64,000 bases of DNA from Zobellella endophytica (lineage in GTDB: Bacteria > Pseudomonadota > Gammaproteobacteria > Enterobacterales > Aeromonadaceae): contig NZ_PXYG01000007.1 in NCBI RefSeq assembly GCF_003012775.1, positions 124,001-188,000 of the forward strand, given 5' to 3'. The notes below the pieces were generated by a model that was not told where the DNA came from, searched no databases, and was given only the letters and a program-made list of their open reading frames with translations. The position numbers and the translations under genes were made by a program. Below are positions 44,380-52,602 of the stretch, one piece after another (positions within the stretch are counted from its first letter, which is position 1; each line of letters opens with the position of its first letter).

Positions 44380-44819
44380 GCCGTTTCCTCCTCCAGTGAC
44401 AGGGCGAACAGGGCCGCCTTGTAGCTCCCCGCGCCCAGGCCGACGATGACCCCGTCCACCACGTCCGACAGGTAGGAGTGGTGGCGGAAAGCCTCGCGGG
44501 CATGGACGTTGCTCATGTGCACTTCAATTTTCTTGCCGGTGACCAGCGCCAGGGCATCGCGGATGGCCACCGAGGTATGGGTGTAGGCGCCGGCGTTGAT
44601 CACCAGCGGCTCGCCGCTGAACGCCATCTCGTGCAGCCAGCTCACCAGATCCCCCTCGTGGTTGGACTGGCGGATCAGCAGCTCGAAGCCCAGCCCCCTG
44701 GCGGTGGCGCACAGCTCGGCGCACAGCTCCTGGTAGGTGAGAGAGCCGTAGTGTTTGGCTTCGCGCAACCCGGTCATGTTGATGTTGGGGCCGTTGTAGA
44801 TATGTACCCGCCTAGACAT
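44376..44819 (-). CDS. aroQ: Type II 3-dehydroquinate dehydratase
   Basis: 147-residue type II dehydroquinase. NGPNINMTGLRE (R19), Y24, QSNHEGDLVSWLHE, NAGAYTHTSVAIRDAL and VHMSNVHAREAFRHHS are all recognisable. In this catabolic setting it converts dehydroquinate to dehydroshikimate for QuiC, in addition to whatever biosynthetic enzyme the cell has elsewhere. It overlaps the aroE-like gene by 8 bp and quiC by 4 bp. Confidence 0.94.
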   Translation of the reverse strand: MSRRVHIYNGPNINMTGLREAKHYGSLTYQELCAELCATARGLGFELLIRQSNHEGDLVSWLHEMAFSGEPLVINAGAYTHTSVAIRDALALVTGKKIEVHMSNVHAREAFRHHSYLSDVVDGVIVGLGAGSYKAALFALSLEEETA

Positions 44820-45636
44820 GGCTCACCCCCTGGCGGGCCACGTCCGGGTCCACCTTGATGCCGGTAAAGAATTCGAAGGCGTCGATGCCCTGGTGCAGGA
44901 ACAGCTCGAAGCCGGTAATCAGGTTCAGCCCGGCCCGCTCGGCCCCTTGCAGAAACTCGGTCATGACCGGGGTGTAGACCGCGTCGAAGGCCCAGCGCTG
45001 GCCGCCCAGCAGCCCGGCGGCGAAGGCCAGCCCCGGGGTGCTGTAGTGACCGACCGGGGTGGCGTTGACCAGGCCGTCGCAGCCACGGATACAGTCGTCG
45101 ACCTCGGCCGCCGCCACCGTGCTGGCCCGGGCGCCGCCGGCCTGCAGATCCGCCAGCAACTGCTGCTGGCTGGCGGCCTGCTCGTCGTACAGGTAAATGT
45201 GTTCGGCATCCAGCGCGGCCAGGCCGAAGGCGACGGCCCGGCCCACGCCGCCGGTGCCCTTGACGAACACCCGGCCCGGGTTCAGCCCGGGCTGGGCCGC
45301 CCGGTAGGCGCGGCCGAAGCCGCTGCAGTCGGTGTTGGTGCCGACGATGCCGCCGGCCTCGAACACCACCGTATTGAGGGCGCCCAGCCCGGCCGGGGTA
45401 TGCCGCCGCTCGCCGACGATGTCCCAGGCCTTCACCTTGTAGGGATGGGTCACGTTGACCCCGCGATAACCCTGCTCGCCCAGGCGGTGCAGCAGTTCGG
45501 CCAGGGCTGGGGTATCGTCCAGCACCAGGTCGAACAGTTCATAGCTCACGTCCAGGCCGTATTGCCGTCCCAGCCAGGTATGCAGCCGGTTGGATTGGGT
45601 CTTCTGGATATGCTGGCCTACCAGTCCAAGTTTCAT
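44812..45636 (-). CDS. Shikimate/quinate dehydrogenase (AroE-like, probably NAD-dependent and catabolic)
   Basis: 274-residue AroE-family oxidoreductase. NVTHPYK holds the catalytic lysine (about residue 67), NTDCSGF binds substrate (about 103), and GTGGVGRAVAFG is the nucleotide loop. The NADP-type basic motif after the second beta strand is replaced by LYDEQ; an Asp there is typical of NAD-dependent quinate/shikimate dehydrogenases. The usual SxS substrate motif near the N-terminus reads QKTQSN. With aroQ, quiC and a TRAP system around it, it most likely oxidises shikimate or quinate for catabolism. Confidence 0.87.
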   Translation of the reverse strand: MKLGLVGQHIQKTQSNRLHTWLGRQYGLDVSYELFDLVLDDTPALAELLHRLGEQGYRGVNVTHPYKVKAWDIVGERRHTPAGLGALNTVVFEAGGIVGTNTDCSGFGRAYRAAQPGLNPGRVFVKGTGGVGRAVAFGLAALDAEHIYLYDEQAASQQQLLADLQAGGARASTVAAAEVDDCIRGCDGLVNATPVGHYSTPGLAFAAGLLGGQRWAFDAVYTPVMTEFLQGAERAGLNLITGFELFLHQGIDAFEFFTGIKVDPDVARQGVSHV

Positions 45637-45645
45637 CTCTTACTC

Positions 45646-46914
45646 CTAGAATCCGAACAGTCGCGGCAGCGTGGTCACCGTTGCCGGCACGAAGGTGATG
45701 ATCAGCAACACCAGTACCTCGACGAGGAACATGGGGATGATGCGCCGGGTCAGCGCCGCCATGCCCACGTTGGACACCGAGTCGGCCACGAACAGGCACA
45801 GGCCCATGGGCGGGGTGATGAGGCCGATCATCAGGTTGAAGATCACCACTATGGCGAAGTGCACCGGATCGATGCCGAAACTCATGGCGATGGGGTGCAG
45901 TATGGGCACCAGCACCAGCATGGCGGCCATGCCCTCCAGCAGGAAGCCCACCACCAGCAGCAGCACCAGGATCAGCATCAGGAAGGTGAAGGGCGAGGTC
46001 ACCATGTCCAGCACATAGCCGCTGATGGCCTGGGGGATGCCGTTGAAGGTCATCAGCCAGTTGGCGGCGGCCACCACCCCGATGATCAGCAGTATGGTGG
46101 AGGAGTCGCGCATGGAGGTGACGAAGATGCCCGGCAGATCCTTCAGCTTCAGCGACTTGAGCAGCACGAAGCCGGCGAACAGCGCATAGGCGGCGGCGAA
46201 GGCGGCGGCCTCGGTGGGGGTGACCACGCCGGCGACGATGGACACCACAATGAACACCGGCATCAGCAGCGGCACCAGGCCGTTCTTCAGCGCCACCAGC
46301 TTCTCTCTCATGTTCAGCCGGGGATGACGGCTGGCGTAGTTGCCGGCGAACAGGAACACGTAGATGGACAGCATGAGCGCCAGCAGCACCCCGGGCACCA
46401 CCCCGGCCAGGAACAGCGCCGGCACCGAGACCCCGGGCACGATCAGCGCGTAGATGATGGCCGGGATGCTGGGCGGAATGATGGGGCCGATGACCGAGGA
46501 CGAGGCGGTGAGCGCCGCGGCGAAGCTCTTGGGATAGCCTTCCTTTTCCATGGCGGGCACGAACACCCGGCCCAGGGCCGAGGTGTCGGCCACCGCCGAG
46601 CCGGACAGGCCGGCGAAGATCACCGAGGCCCAGACGTTGACCTGGGCCAGGCCGGCCTTGAAGTGGCCGACCAGGGCGTTGGCCAACTGGATGATGCGGC
46701 CGGTGATGCCGCTGGCGTTCATCAGTTCGCCGGCCAGCACGAACAGCGGAATGGCGAGGATCGAGAACGAATCCAGGCCGACGAAGGTGCGCTGGGCCAG
46801 CAGGGTCACCGGCATGCCGGCGTTGCTCAGGTAGGTGAAGATGGCCAGGATCACCGCGAAGGCGATGGGCACGCCGATGGCCAGCGCCAGCAGCAGTATG
46901 ATGGTAATCAGCAT
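45646..46914 (-). CDS. TRAP transporter large permease (DctM-like)
   Basis: 422-residue membrane protein with about 12 helices, the main translocation unit of a DctPQM TRAP transporter. FAGLSGSAVADTSALGRVFVPAM and LTASSSVIGPIIPPSIPAIIYA are strong family motifs. Ends 9 bp before the aroE-like gene; starts 3 bp after dctQ. The neighbouring enzymes imply shikimate, quinate or dehydroshikimate as substrate. Confidence 0.92.
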   Translation of the reverse strand: MLITIILLLALAIGVPIAFAVILAIFTYLSNAGMPVTLLAQRTFVGLDSFSILAIPLFVLAGELMNASGITGRIIQLANALVGHFKAGLAQVNVWASVIFAGLSGSAVADTSALGRVFVPAMEKEGYPKSFAAALTASSSVIGPIIPPSIPAIIYALIVPGVSVPALFLAGVVPGVLLALMLSIYVFLFAGNYASRHPRLNMREKLVALKNGLVPLLMPVFIVVSIVAGVVTPTEAAAFAAAYALFAGFVLLKSLKLKDLPGIFVTSMRDSSTILLIIGVVAAANWLMTFNGIPQAISGYVLDMVTSPFTFLMLILVLLLVVGFLLEGMAAMLVLVPILHPIAMSFGIDPVHFAIVVIFNLMIGLITPPMGLCLFVADSVSNVGMAALTRRIIPMFLVEVLVLLIITFVPATVTTLPRLFGF

Positions 46915-46917
46915 GGC

Positions 46918-47400
46918 TCAGCTCTCCTCGCCGTGGCGCAGCGCATGGGCGCCGTTCAGGAAACAGATCAGCGCGGTCAGGGCCAGCAGCACGCCGCCCA
47001 GGCTCAGTGCCGCCTGGGCATAGGCCATGGGAATGCCGAGCCCGGTAGACATCAGGCTGCCGCGGGTGGTGAAAAACACGTAGCCGGCGTAGGCCACGAT
47101 GACCCCGACCGCCAGGGTCGCCAGGTGCACCAGCAACGCCAGCCGGGCCTGGGCCCTGGCCGACAGCAGGTCGGTCAGCAGGTTGAAACCGATCTGCCGG
47201 CCTTCGATGTAAGCCAGGCTGGCGCCGAACATGGTGCCGTAGATCATGGTGTAGCGGGCGAATTCCTCGCTCCACAGCAACGGCGCGTTGACCGCATAGC
47301 GACTCAGGCTGCTGGCAAACACCACCAGGAAAATCGCCAGCAGGGAGCCACCGGTCAGCAGCGCCAGCAGCGTCCGGTAGTAACGAGTGAGTTTGTTCAC
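46918..47400 (-). CDS. TRAP transporter small permease (DctQ-like)
   Basis: 160-residue four-helix membrane protein, the small TRAP subunit. LLWSEEFARYTMIYGTMFGASLAY is the conserved W-x-E-E segment. Sits between the binding protein and the large permease in the usual P-Q-M order. Confidence 0.9.
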   Translation of the reverse strand: MNKLTRYYRTLLALLTGGSLLAIFLVVFASSLSRYAVNAPLLWSEEFARYTMIYGTMFGASLAYIEGRQIGFNLLTDLLSARAQARLALLVHLATLAVGVIVAYAGYVFFTTRGSLMSTGLGIPMAYAQAALSLGGVLLALTALICFLNGAHALRHGEES

Positions 47401-47425
47401 GGGAACCTCGGCAGGTTGTACAGGG

Positions 47426-47450
47426 CTTCGGCGGCCGGTCGCCGCCGAAG
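47426..47450 (-). other. Perfect hairpin between dctP and dctQ
   Basis: Ten-base arms CTTCGGCGGC/GCCGCCGAAG with a five-base loop and no T-run. It could stabilise the upstream dctP message or reduce read-through, giving more binding protein than permease. Confidence 0.55.
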
Positions 47451-47471
47451 GTGGGTTGAACAGGGTTCGGC

Positions 47472-48494
47472 TCAGAGGCGGGCTTCAGCCTCTGCCACCG
47501 CCTGCTGCAGGTCGCTGATCCAGCTCGGGTCGATCTGCGACTCCAGCCACTTCAGCACCGCCGGCTGGGCCAGCTGCTTGAACTCTTCCAGCTCGGCGGG
47601 GGTGGGTACCGCCACTTCCATGCCGTTTTCGATGAGCTGGGTCAGGCCGATGGCGGAGTTGAACTGCTGGATGGAGCGGCCCATGACCCCGGCGATCACC
47701 GCGTTGCGCTTGATGATCTCCTGGTCCACTTCCGGCAGGCTCTGGAAGAAGCTGTCGTTGATCAGGAAGAAATCGGTGCCGTACACGTGCTGATCCAGGG
47801 TCATGTACTGCTGCAGCTCGTCAAACTTGTTGGCATAGATCACGCTGACCGGGTTTTCCTGGCCGTCCACCACCCCGGTGCCCAGGGCGGTCGGCACTTC
47901 CGGCCAGGGGATGGGGGTGGGGTTGGCGCCCAGCGCCTTGACCATTTCCACGTAGAGCGGCATGGTCTGCACCCGGATTTTCAGCCCTTCCATGTCCTTG
48001 GGAGTGCGCACCGGGCGCTTGGAGTTGGTGAAGTGGCGATAGCCGGTCTCCCCGTAGGCCAGGGTGCGCAGGCCGGTTTTCTGCAGGCAGTGCTCCGCCA
48101 GCTTCTGGCCGAAGTCGCCGTCCAGCACCCGCCAGGCCACGGGGGCGGACTTGAAGATATAGGGGGTATCCAGCACCGCCGCCTCCGGACACACCTGGGA
48201 GAAGGCGCCGGACACCGCCGTCATCTTGAGGATGCCGTCCTGCACCGACTGCACCATGTCGGTTTCGCCGCCGAGCTGGCTGGCGGGAAACAGCTTGACG
48301 GTGACCCGCCCTTCCGACTCGGCTTCCACCAGGTGCTTGAACAGCAGGGTGGCCGCGCCCTTCTTGGAAGTCTGCCAGTCGGCCGGATCCACGTGGCCGA
48401 AGTTGATTTCCACCGCCTGGGCGCTCATGGCGCCCAGGCCGCAGGCCAGCGCCAGCGGGCGCAGCAGGGACGTAAAGGTTTTATTCACTCGCAT
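47472..48494 (-). CDS. TRAP transporter substrate-binding protein (DctP-like)
   Basis: 340-residue periplasmic binding protein with a signal peptide (cleavage after SAQA). DctP-family motifs: VKLFPASQLGGETDMVQSVQ, the substrate-carboxylate arginine in LKIRVQTMPLYVEMVKALGANPTPI, and TGVVDGQENPVSVIY. The ATG at 48494 follows AAGGAGT; the longer frame enters the promoter. First gene of the transporter-aroE-aroQ-quiC transcript, divergent from pcaQ. Confidence 0.92.
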   Translation of the reverse strand: MRVNKTFTSLLRPLALACGLGAMSAQAVEINFGHVDPADWQTSKKGAATLLFKHLVEAESEGRVTVKLFPASQLGGETDMVQSVQDGILKMTAVSGAFSQVCPEAAVLDTPYIFKSAPVAWRVLDGDFGQKLAEHCLQKTGLRTLAYGETGYRHFTNSKRPVRTPKDMEGLKIRVQTMPLYVEMVKALGANPTPIPWPEVPTALGTGVVDGQENPVSVIYANKFDELQQYMTLDQHVYGTDFFLINDSFFQSLPEVDQEIIKRNAVIAGVMGRSIQQFNSAIGLTQLIENGMEVAVPTPAELEEFKQLAQPAVLKWLESQIDPSWISDLQQAVAEAEARL

Positions 48495-48984
48495 CGGGGA
48501 ATACTCCTTATTCCGATTTTGTGTATTGACCGTGCCGGGCACCGCCGGGCGGCCTCGTGACAACTCATGTTGCATCGATGTTATTGAGGTTAAGCCTAAT
48601 CCCCTATCGGCTGGGGTTAAAATGAAAGTTTCGAAGGCAACCATATCGAAATCGATATAAATAAGGGCGAGACCCGCCGTTGCCGTCTTCCGCCCGCGCT
48701 GCCCGCGCTCCCCCCATCGGCCTGTAACACCCAGAAAGCCATCGACAACAACGACTTAAAACCAAAATACCGATTCCACCCGGTGGCGGGATGAAACTAA
48801 ATCGACCGTATTGATATATCAAAAAAGAGTGTAACGGGTCGGAAAAGCGTTCCATCCATAACAAAATATGTGAGCAACTTCATATCCTGCCCATCGTCAT
48901 CGCCTGGCCCGCGCCGATATCGGCAAGAATAAAGGGGTGATAGATCCATAGCCCCCGCCGGCGGAGCCCGGCCAGAGGTAGCCC
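48495..48984. other. Divergent regulatory region between the TRAP operon and pcaQ
   Basis: 490 bp without a gene. It contains palindromes at 48643-48658 (ATATCGA-AA-TCGATAT) and 48812-48821 (TGATATATCA). Both are plausible regulator sites. No confident promoter hexamers. Confidence 0.5.
48643..48658. promoter_or_regulatory. Candidate operator upstream of the TRAP-quiC operon
   Basis: ATATCGAAATCGATAT, perfect 7-bp arms around AA, 149 bp before the dctP start. ATATCGAAA also occurs in inverse form before pcaDC. Confidence 0.5.
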
Positions 48985-49917
48985 ATGCTTGAAAACCGAA
49001 TCAAATTCCGCCACCTGCAGTGCTTTATCGAGGTCGCCCGGCAGCACAGCGTGAGCCGGGCTGCCGACGTGCTGGCGCTGACCCAGCCGGCGGTGTCCAA
49101 GAAGCTGAAGGAACTGGAAGAGATGCTGGAGGTGCAGTTGCTGGATCGCAGCAAGAAGGGCGTGGTGCTGACCCAGTTCGGCGAGGTCTTCCTCAAGTAT
49201 GCCGGCGCCAGCGTCTCGGCCCTGCGCGAGGGCACCGACAGCCTGGTGCAGGCCCAGATGAAGGGCAACATGCGCATCAGCGTGGGGGTGCTGCCGACGG
49301 TGGCGACCAGCGTGCTGCCAGAGGCGGTGGCCAGGTTCCGCCAAGCGGGCATGGACGCCACCCTCAACCTGGTGGACGGGCCCAATACCCTGCTGCTGGG
49401 CCAGCTCAGGGTGGGCGAACTGGATCTGGTGGTGGGCCGGCTGGCGGAGCCGGAGCTGATGACCGGGCTGTCGTTCCAGCACCTCTATTCCGAGCGGATC
49501 ACCCTGGTGGTGCGCCCCCGCCACCCCCTGCTCGGCCAGGCGCCCTTCGACATCCAGCAGATCCGCCACTTCAACGTGCTGTTCCCCACCAGGGAATCCA
49601 TTATCGCCCAGGCCGCCGAACGCTTCCTGATCGCCCAGGGGGTGGGGATGCTGCCGGACAGGATCGAAACCATCTCGGTCTCCTTCGGCAAGGAATATAT
49701 CCGCCAGACCGATGCCATCTGGATCATCTCCCGGGGCGTGGTGGCGCGGGAGATCTTCGACGGCGAGCTGGTGGAGCTGCCCCTCGACACCAAGGAAACC
49801 CTGGGCCCGGTGGGGCTCACCACCCGGGCCGACACCATCCCCAGCCCGGCGGTACAGCTGTTCATGAATGCGGTGCGGGACGCGGCCATCCGGGTCAGGG
49901 ACAGGGTCGGCGACTAA
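48985..49917 (+). CDS. pcaQ: LysR-family regulator PcaQ
   Basis: 310-residue LysR regulator of the GbpR/PcaQ branch. HTH in residues 1-65 (IKFRHLQCFIEVARQHSVSRAADVLALTQPAVSKKLKELEE); effector domain from about 92. PcaQ proteins activate protocatechuate genes in response to beta-carboxymuconate or a related intermediate. It lies directly ahead of pcaDC-H-G-B on the same strand, unlike the divergent arrangement in rhizobia, and diverges from the TRAP-quiC operon, so it may control both. Confidence 0.88.
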   Translation: MLENRIKFRHLQCFIEVARQHSVSRAADVLALTQPAVSKKLKELEEMLEVQLLDRSKKGVVLTQFGEVFLKYAGASVSALREGTDSLVQAQMKGNMRISVGVLPTVATSVLPEAVARFRQAGMDATLNLVDGPNTLLLGQLRVGELDLVVGRLAEPELMTGLSFQHLYSERITLVVRPRHPLLGQAPFDIQQIRHFNVLFPTRESIIAQAAERFLIAQGVGMLPDRIETISVSFGKEYIRQTDAIWIISRGVVAREIFDGELVELPLDTKETLGPVGLTTRADTIPSPAVQLFMNAVRDAAIRVRDRVGD

Positions 49918-49928
49918 GGACATACCAT

Positions 49929-49943
49929 TTTCGATATACGAAA
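49929..49943. promoter_or_regulatory. Candidate operator and -35 region upstream of pcaDC
   Basis: TTTCGATATACGAAA, 5-bp arms around ATATA, immediately before a TTGACA hexamer (49944-49949). It shares TTTCGATAT with the element before the TRAP operon. Confidence 0.5.
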
Positions 49944-50024
49944 TTGACAAAACCTTATTTTACATAACCGTTACCCTGATCAACATTGGAAGGAGGATTT
50001 CAGTAGCCAAGACAGGCAGAACAT

Positions 50025-51209
50025 ATGACACAGACCCTGGCCATCAACGGCGTCACGCTCCACTACCGGCTGGATGGCCCCAGCCACCTGCCCTTGCTGG
50101 TATTTTCCAACTCCCTGGGCACCGACCTGCGCGTCTGGGAGCCCCTGCTGCCCCTGCTGGCCGGCCGCTACCGCTTCCTGCGCTACGACAAGCGCGGCCA
50201 CGGGCTGTCGTCCTGCCCGCCGGCCCCCTACGCCATCGACGACCATGTCGGGGATCTTATCGGCCTGCTCGATGCGCTCGGCCTGAGCCAGGTCAACCTC
50301 TGCGGCCTGTCGGTGGGCGGCATCATCGCCCAGGGCGTGGCGGCCCGCCGCCCCGAGCTGGTGAGCCGCCTGATCCTGTGCGATACCGCCCACCGCATCG
50401 GCCCGCGCGACGCCTGGGAGCAACGCATTGCCGCCATCCGCGACGGCGGCATCGAAGCGGTCGCCGAGGCGGTGCTGGAGCGCTGGTTCTCCCCGGCGTT
50501 CCGCCACCATCACCCCACCGAGCTGGCGCTGTGGCGCCACATGCTGACCCGCACCCCGGTGGAGGGCTATGTCGGCACCTGCGCCGCCATTCGCGACGCG
50601 GATCTCACCGACAGCAGCGCCCGCCTGACCCAGCCGGCCCTGTGCCTGGTGGGCGATCAGGACGGCGCCACGCCGCCGGCCCTGGTCGAGAGCCTGGCCG
50701 GGCTGCTGCCGCAGGGCCGCTTCGAGGTCATCGCCAACGCCGGCCACCTGCCCTGCGTGGAACAGCCGGCGGCGCTGGCCGCCTTGATCGGTGACTTCCT
50801 CGGTGGCCAGGACGCCTCCCCCAGCCGCTTCGAGCAGGGCATGAAGGTACGCCGCTCGGTGCTGGGCAACGCCCACGTGGACCGGGCCAACGCCGGCAAG
50901 ACCCCCTTCGACGAGCCCTTCCAGACCTTTATCACCGAAGGCGCCTGGGGCTCGGTATGGAGCCGCCCGGGGCTGAGCAAGCGGGACCGCAGCCTGCTCA
51001 CCATCGCCCTGATGGCCTCGCTCGGCCACGAGGAAGAGCTGGCCATGCATATCCGCGCCACCCGCAACACCGGCGCCAGCATGGAAGAAGTGCAGGAAAC
51101 CCTGCTGCATATCGCGGTCTATGCGGGGGTGCCGGTGTCCAACACCGCCTTCCGCATCGCCAAGGAAGTCTATAACGAACTCGATAACCAAGAGGAAGCA
51201 TCGTCATGA
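50025..51209 (+). CDS. pcaL: Fused beta-ketoadipate enol-lactone hydrolase / 4-carboxymuconolactone decarboxylase (PcaD-PcaC)
   Basis: 394 residues joining two consecutive enzymes of the protocatechuate branch. Residues 1-262 are an alpha/beta hydrolase (PcaD) with S96 in GLSVGG, D213 in GDQDGATP and H241 in NAGHLPC. Residues 265-394 are the decarboxylase (PcaC), with FQTFITEGAWGSVWSRPGLS and ELAMHIRATRNTGASMEEVQE. Such fusions are named PcaL in actinobacteria. The order of the domains is opposite to that of the reactions. It overlaps pcaH by 4 bp. Confidence 0.93.
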   Translation: MTQTLAINGVTLHYRLDGPSHLPLLVFSNSLGTDLRVWEPLLPLLAGRYRFLRYDKRGHGLSSCPPAPYAIDDHVGDLIGLLDALGLSQVNLCGLSVGGIIAQGVAARRPELVSRLILCDTAHRIGPRDAWEQRIAAIRDGGIEAVAEAVLERWFSPAFRHHHPTELALWRHMLTRTPVEGYVGTCAAIRDADLTDSSARLTQPALCLVGDQDGATPPALVESLAGLLPQGRFEVIANAGHLPCVEQPAALAALIGDFLGGQDASPSRFEQGMKVRRSVLGNAHVDRANAGKTPFDEPFQTFITEGAWGSVWSRPGLSKRDRSLLTIALMASLGHEEELAMHIRATRNTGASMEEVQETLLHIAVYAGVPVSNTAFRIAKEVYNELDNQEEASS

Positions 51210-51904
51210 GCCGTATCACCGCCCGGGACTGGTCCAGCCAGCCGCCCTACCGCTATCCCGACTACAAATCCACCGCCCTGCGCGGTGTGTCCCAGAGCCT
51301 GATCAAGATAGATCCCGAGCTGGCCGAGCTGACCGGCCCGGCCTTCGGCGCCGAGGTACTGGGGCCGCTGGACCACGACCTGACCCAAAACGGCCGGGTC
51401 AACGGCGAACCCCTCGGCGAGCGCATCCTGGTCACCGGCCAGGTGTTCGACGAGTTCGGCCGGCCGGTGCCCCACACCCTGATCGAGGTGTGGCAGGCCA
51501 ACGCCGCCGGCCGCTACGTGCACAAGCGCGATCAGCACGACGCGCCGCTCGATCCCAACTTTCTCGGCTCCGGCCGCTGCCTGACCGATGACCAGGGCCG
51601 CTACAAGTTCTACACCATCAAGCCCGGCGCCTACCCCTGGGGCAACCACCCCAACGCCTGGCGCCCGAACCATATCCACTTTTCCCTGTTCGGGCCCTCC
51701 ATCGCCACCCGGCTGGTGACCCAGATGTACTTCCCCGGCGATCCGCTACTGGCCCATGACCCCATTTTCGAGGCGACCCCGGCCGGGGCCCGGGACCGGC
51801 TGGTGAGCGAATTTTCCCTGGCGGTGACCGAAGAGGGTTTCGCCCTGGGCTATATCTTCAATATCGTGCTGCGTGGCGTGGACGCCACCCCCGTGGAGGC
51901 CTGA
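51206..51904 (+). CDS. pcaH: Protocatechuate 3,4-dioxygenase beta subunit
   Basis: 232-residue intradiol dioxygenase subunit that carries the Fe3+ site: Y104 (AGRYVHKRDQ), Y143 (GAYPW), H156 and H158 (RPNHIHFSLFG). It opens protocatechuate to 3-carboxy-cis,cis-muconate. Paired with pcaG three bases downstream. Confidence 0.97.
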   Translation: MSRITARDWSSQPPYRYPDYKSTALRGVSQSLIKIDPELAELTGPAFGAEVLGPLDHDLTQNGRVNGEPLGERILVTGQVFDEFGRPVPHTLIEVWQANAAGRYVHKRDQHDAPLDPNFLGSGRCLTDDQGRYKFYTIKPGAYPWGNHPNAWRPNHIHFSLFGPSIATRLVTQMYFPGDPLLAHDPIFEATPAGARDRLVSEFSLAVTEEGFALGYIFNIVLRGVDATPVEA

Positions 51905-51907
51905 ATC

Positions 51908-52507
51908 ATGACCATGAAACAAACCCCGTCCCAGACCGTGGGCCCCTACTTCGCCTACGGCCTGACCGCCCAGCAGTATCATTACCCCTTGAGCCAGGTG
52001 GCCGGTGGCAACCTGCTCCGGGGCGAGACCGCCGGCGAGCGCATCCGCGTCACCGGCCGGGTGCTGGACGGCAACGGCCAGCCGGTGGACGACGCCATGA
52101 TCGAGATCTGGCAGGCCAACGCCGCCGGCCGCTTCAACCATCCGCTCGACCGGCGGGCGGAGCGCCCGCTGGACCGGGATTTTCTCGGCTTCGGCCGCTG
52201 CGGCACCGGCACCCGTGAGGATCTGAGCTTCTGCTTCGAGACCGTCAAGCCGGGCGCCGCCCGGCCCGGCCAGGCGCCCTTCATCTCGGTGATCGTCTTC
52301 CTGCGCGGCGCCCTGAGCCACGCCTACACCCGCATCTACTTCGCGGACGAAACGGCCGCCAACGCCGAGGATCCGGTGCTGAACGCGGTGCCGGCGGCGC
52401 GCCGGGAGACCCTGCTCGCCCGGCGTGTCGACACCGCCACCGGGGTGGAGTACCGCTTCGATATCCGGATGCAGGGCCCGCAGGAAACCGTGTTTTTCGA
52501 TCTGTAA
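51908..52507 (+). CDS. pcaG: Protocatechuate 3,4-dioxygenase alpha subunit
   Basis: 199-residue alpha subunit, homologous to PcaH but lacking the iron ligands, which completes the substrate pocket. TPSQTVGPYFAYGL at the N-terminus and IEIWQANAAGRFNHPLDRR are typical. Starts three bases after pcaH. Confidence 0.96.
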   Translation: MTMKQTPSQTVGPYFAYGLTAQQYHYPLSQVAGGNLLRGETAGERIRVTGRVLDGNGQPVDDAMIEIWQANAAGRFNHPLDRRAERPLDRDFLGFGRCGTGTREDLSFCFETVKPGAARPGQAPFISVIVFLRGALSHAYTRIYFADETAANAEDPVLNAVPAARRETLLARRVDTATGVEYRFDIRMQGPQETVFFDL

Positions 52508-52520
52508 GCGGGCAGCTCCG

Positions 52521-52565
52521 GGCCGGGACGCCAACGGCAGCGCTATGCACGAGGCGGTCCCGGCC
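52521..52565 (+). other. Inverted repeat between pcaG and pcaB
   Basis: Nine-base arms GGCCGGGAC (52521-52529) and GTCCCGGCC (52557-52565) in the 95-bp gap. No strong T-run; possible partial attenuator. Confidence 0.4.
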
Positions 52566-52602
52566 TTATCCTGTCCGTCACCGCCATCTCAGCGAGGCCA
52601 TC

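Noticed and set aside
44818-47793. 991-codon open frame on the plus strand opposite the aroE-like and TRAP genes
   Set aside because: Antisense shadow caused by high GC at third positions; Gln/His/Gly-rich translation without any domain. The minus-strand genes are clear.
48580-48625. Rhizobial-type PcaQ box (ATAACC-N4-GGTTAA)
   Set aside because: GGTTAA-like pieces occur but no full site with correct spacing.
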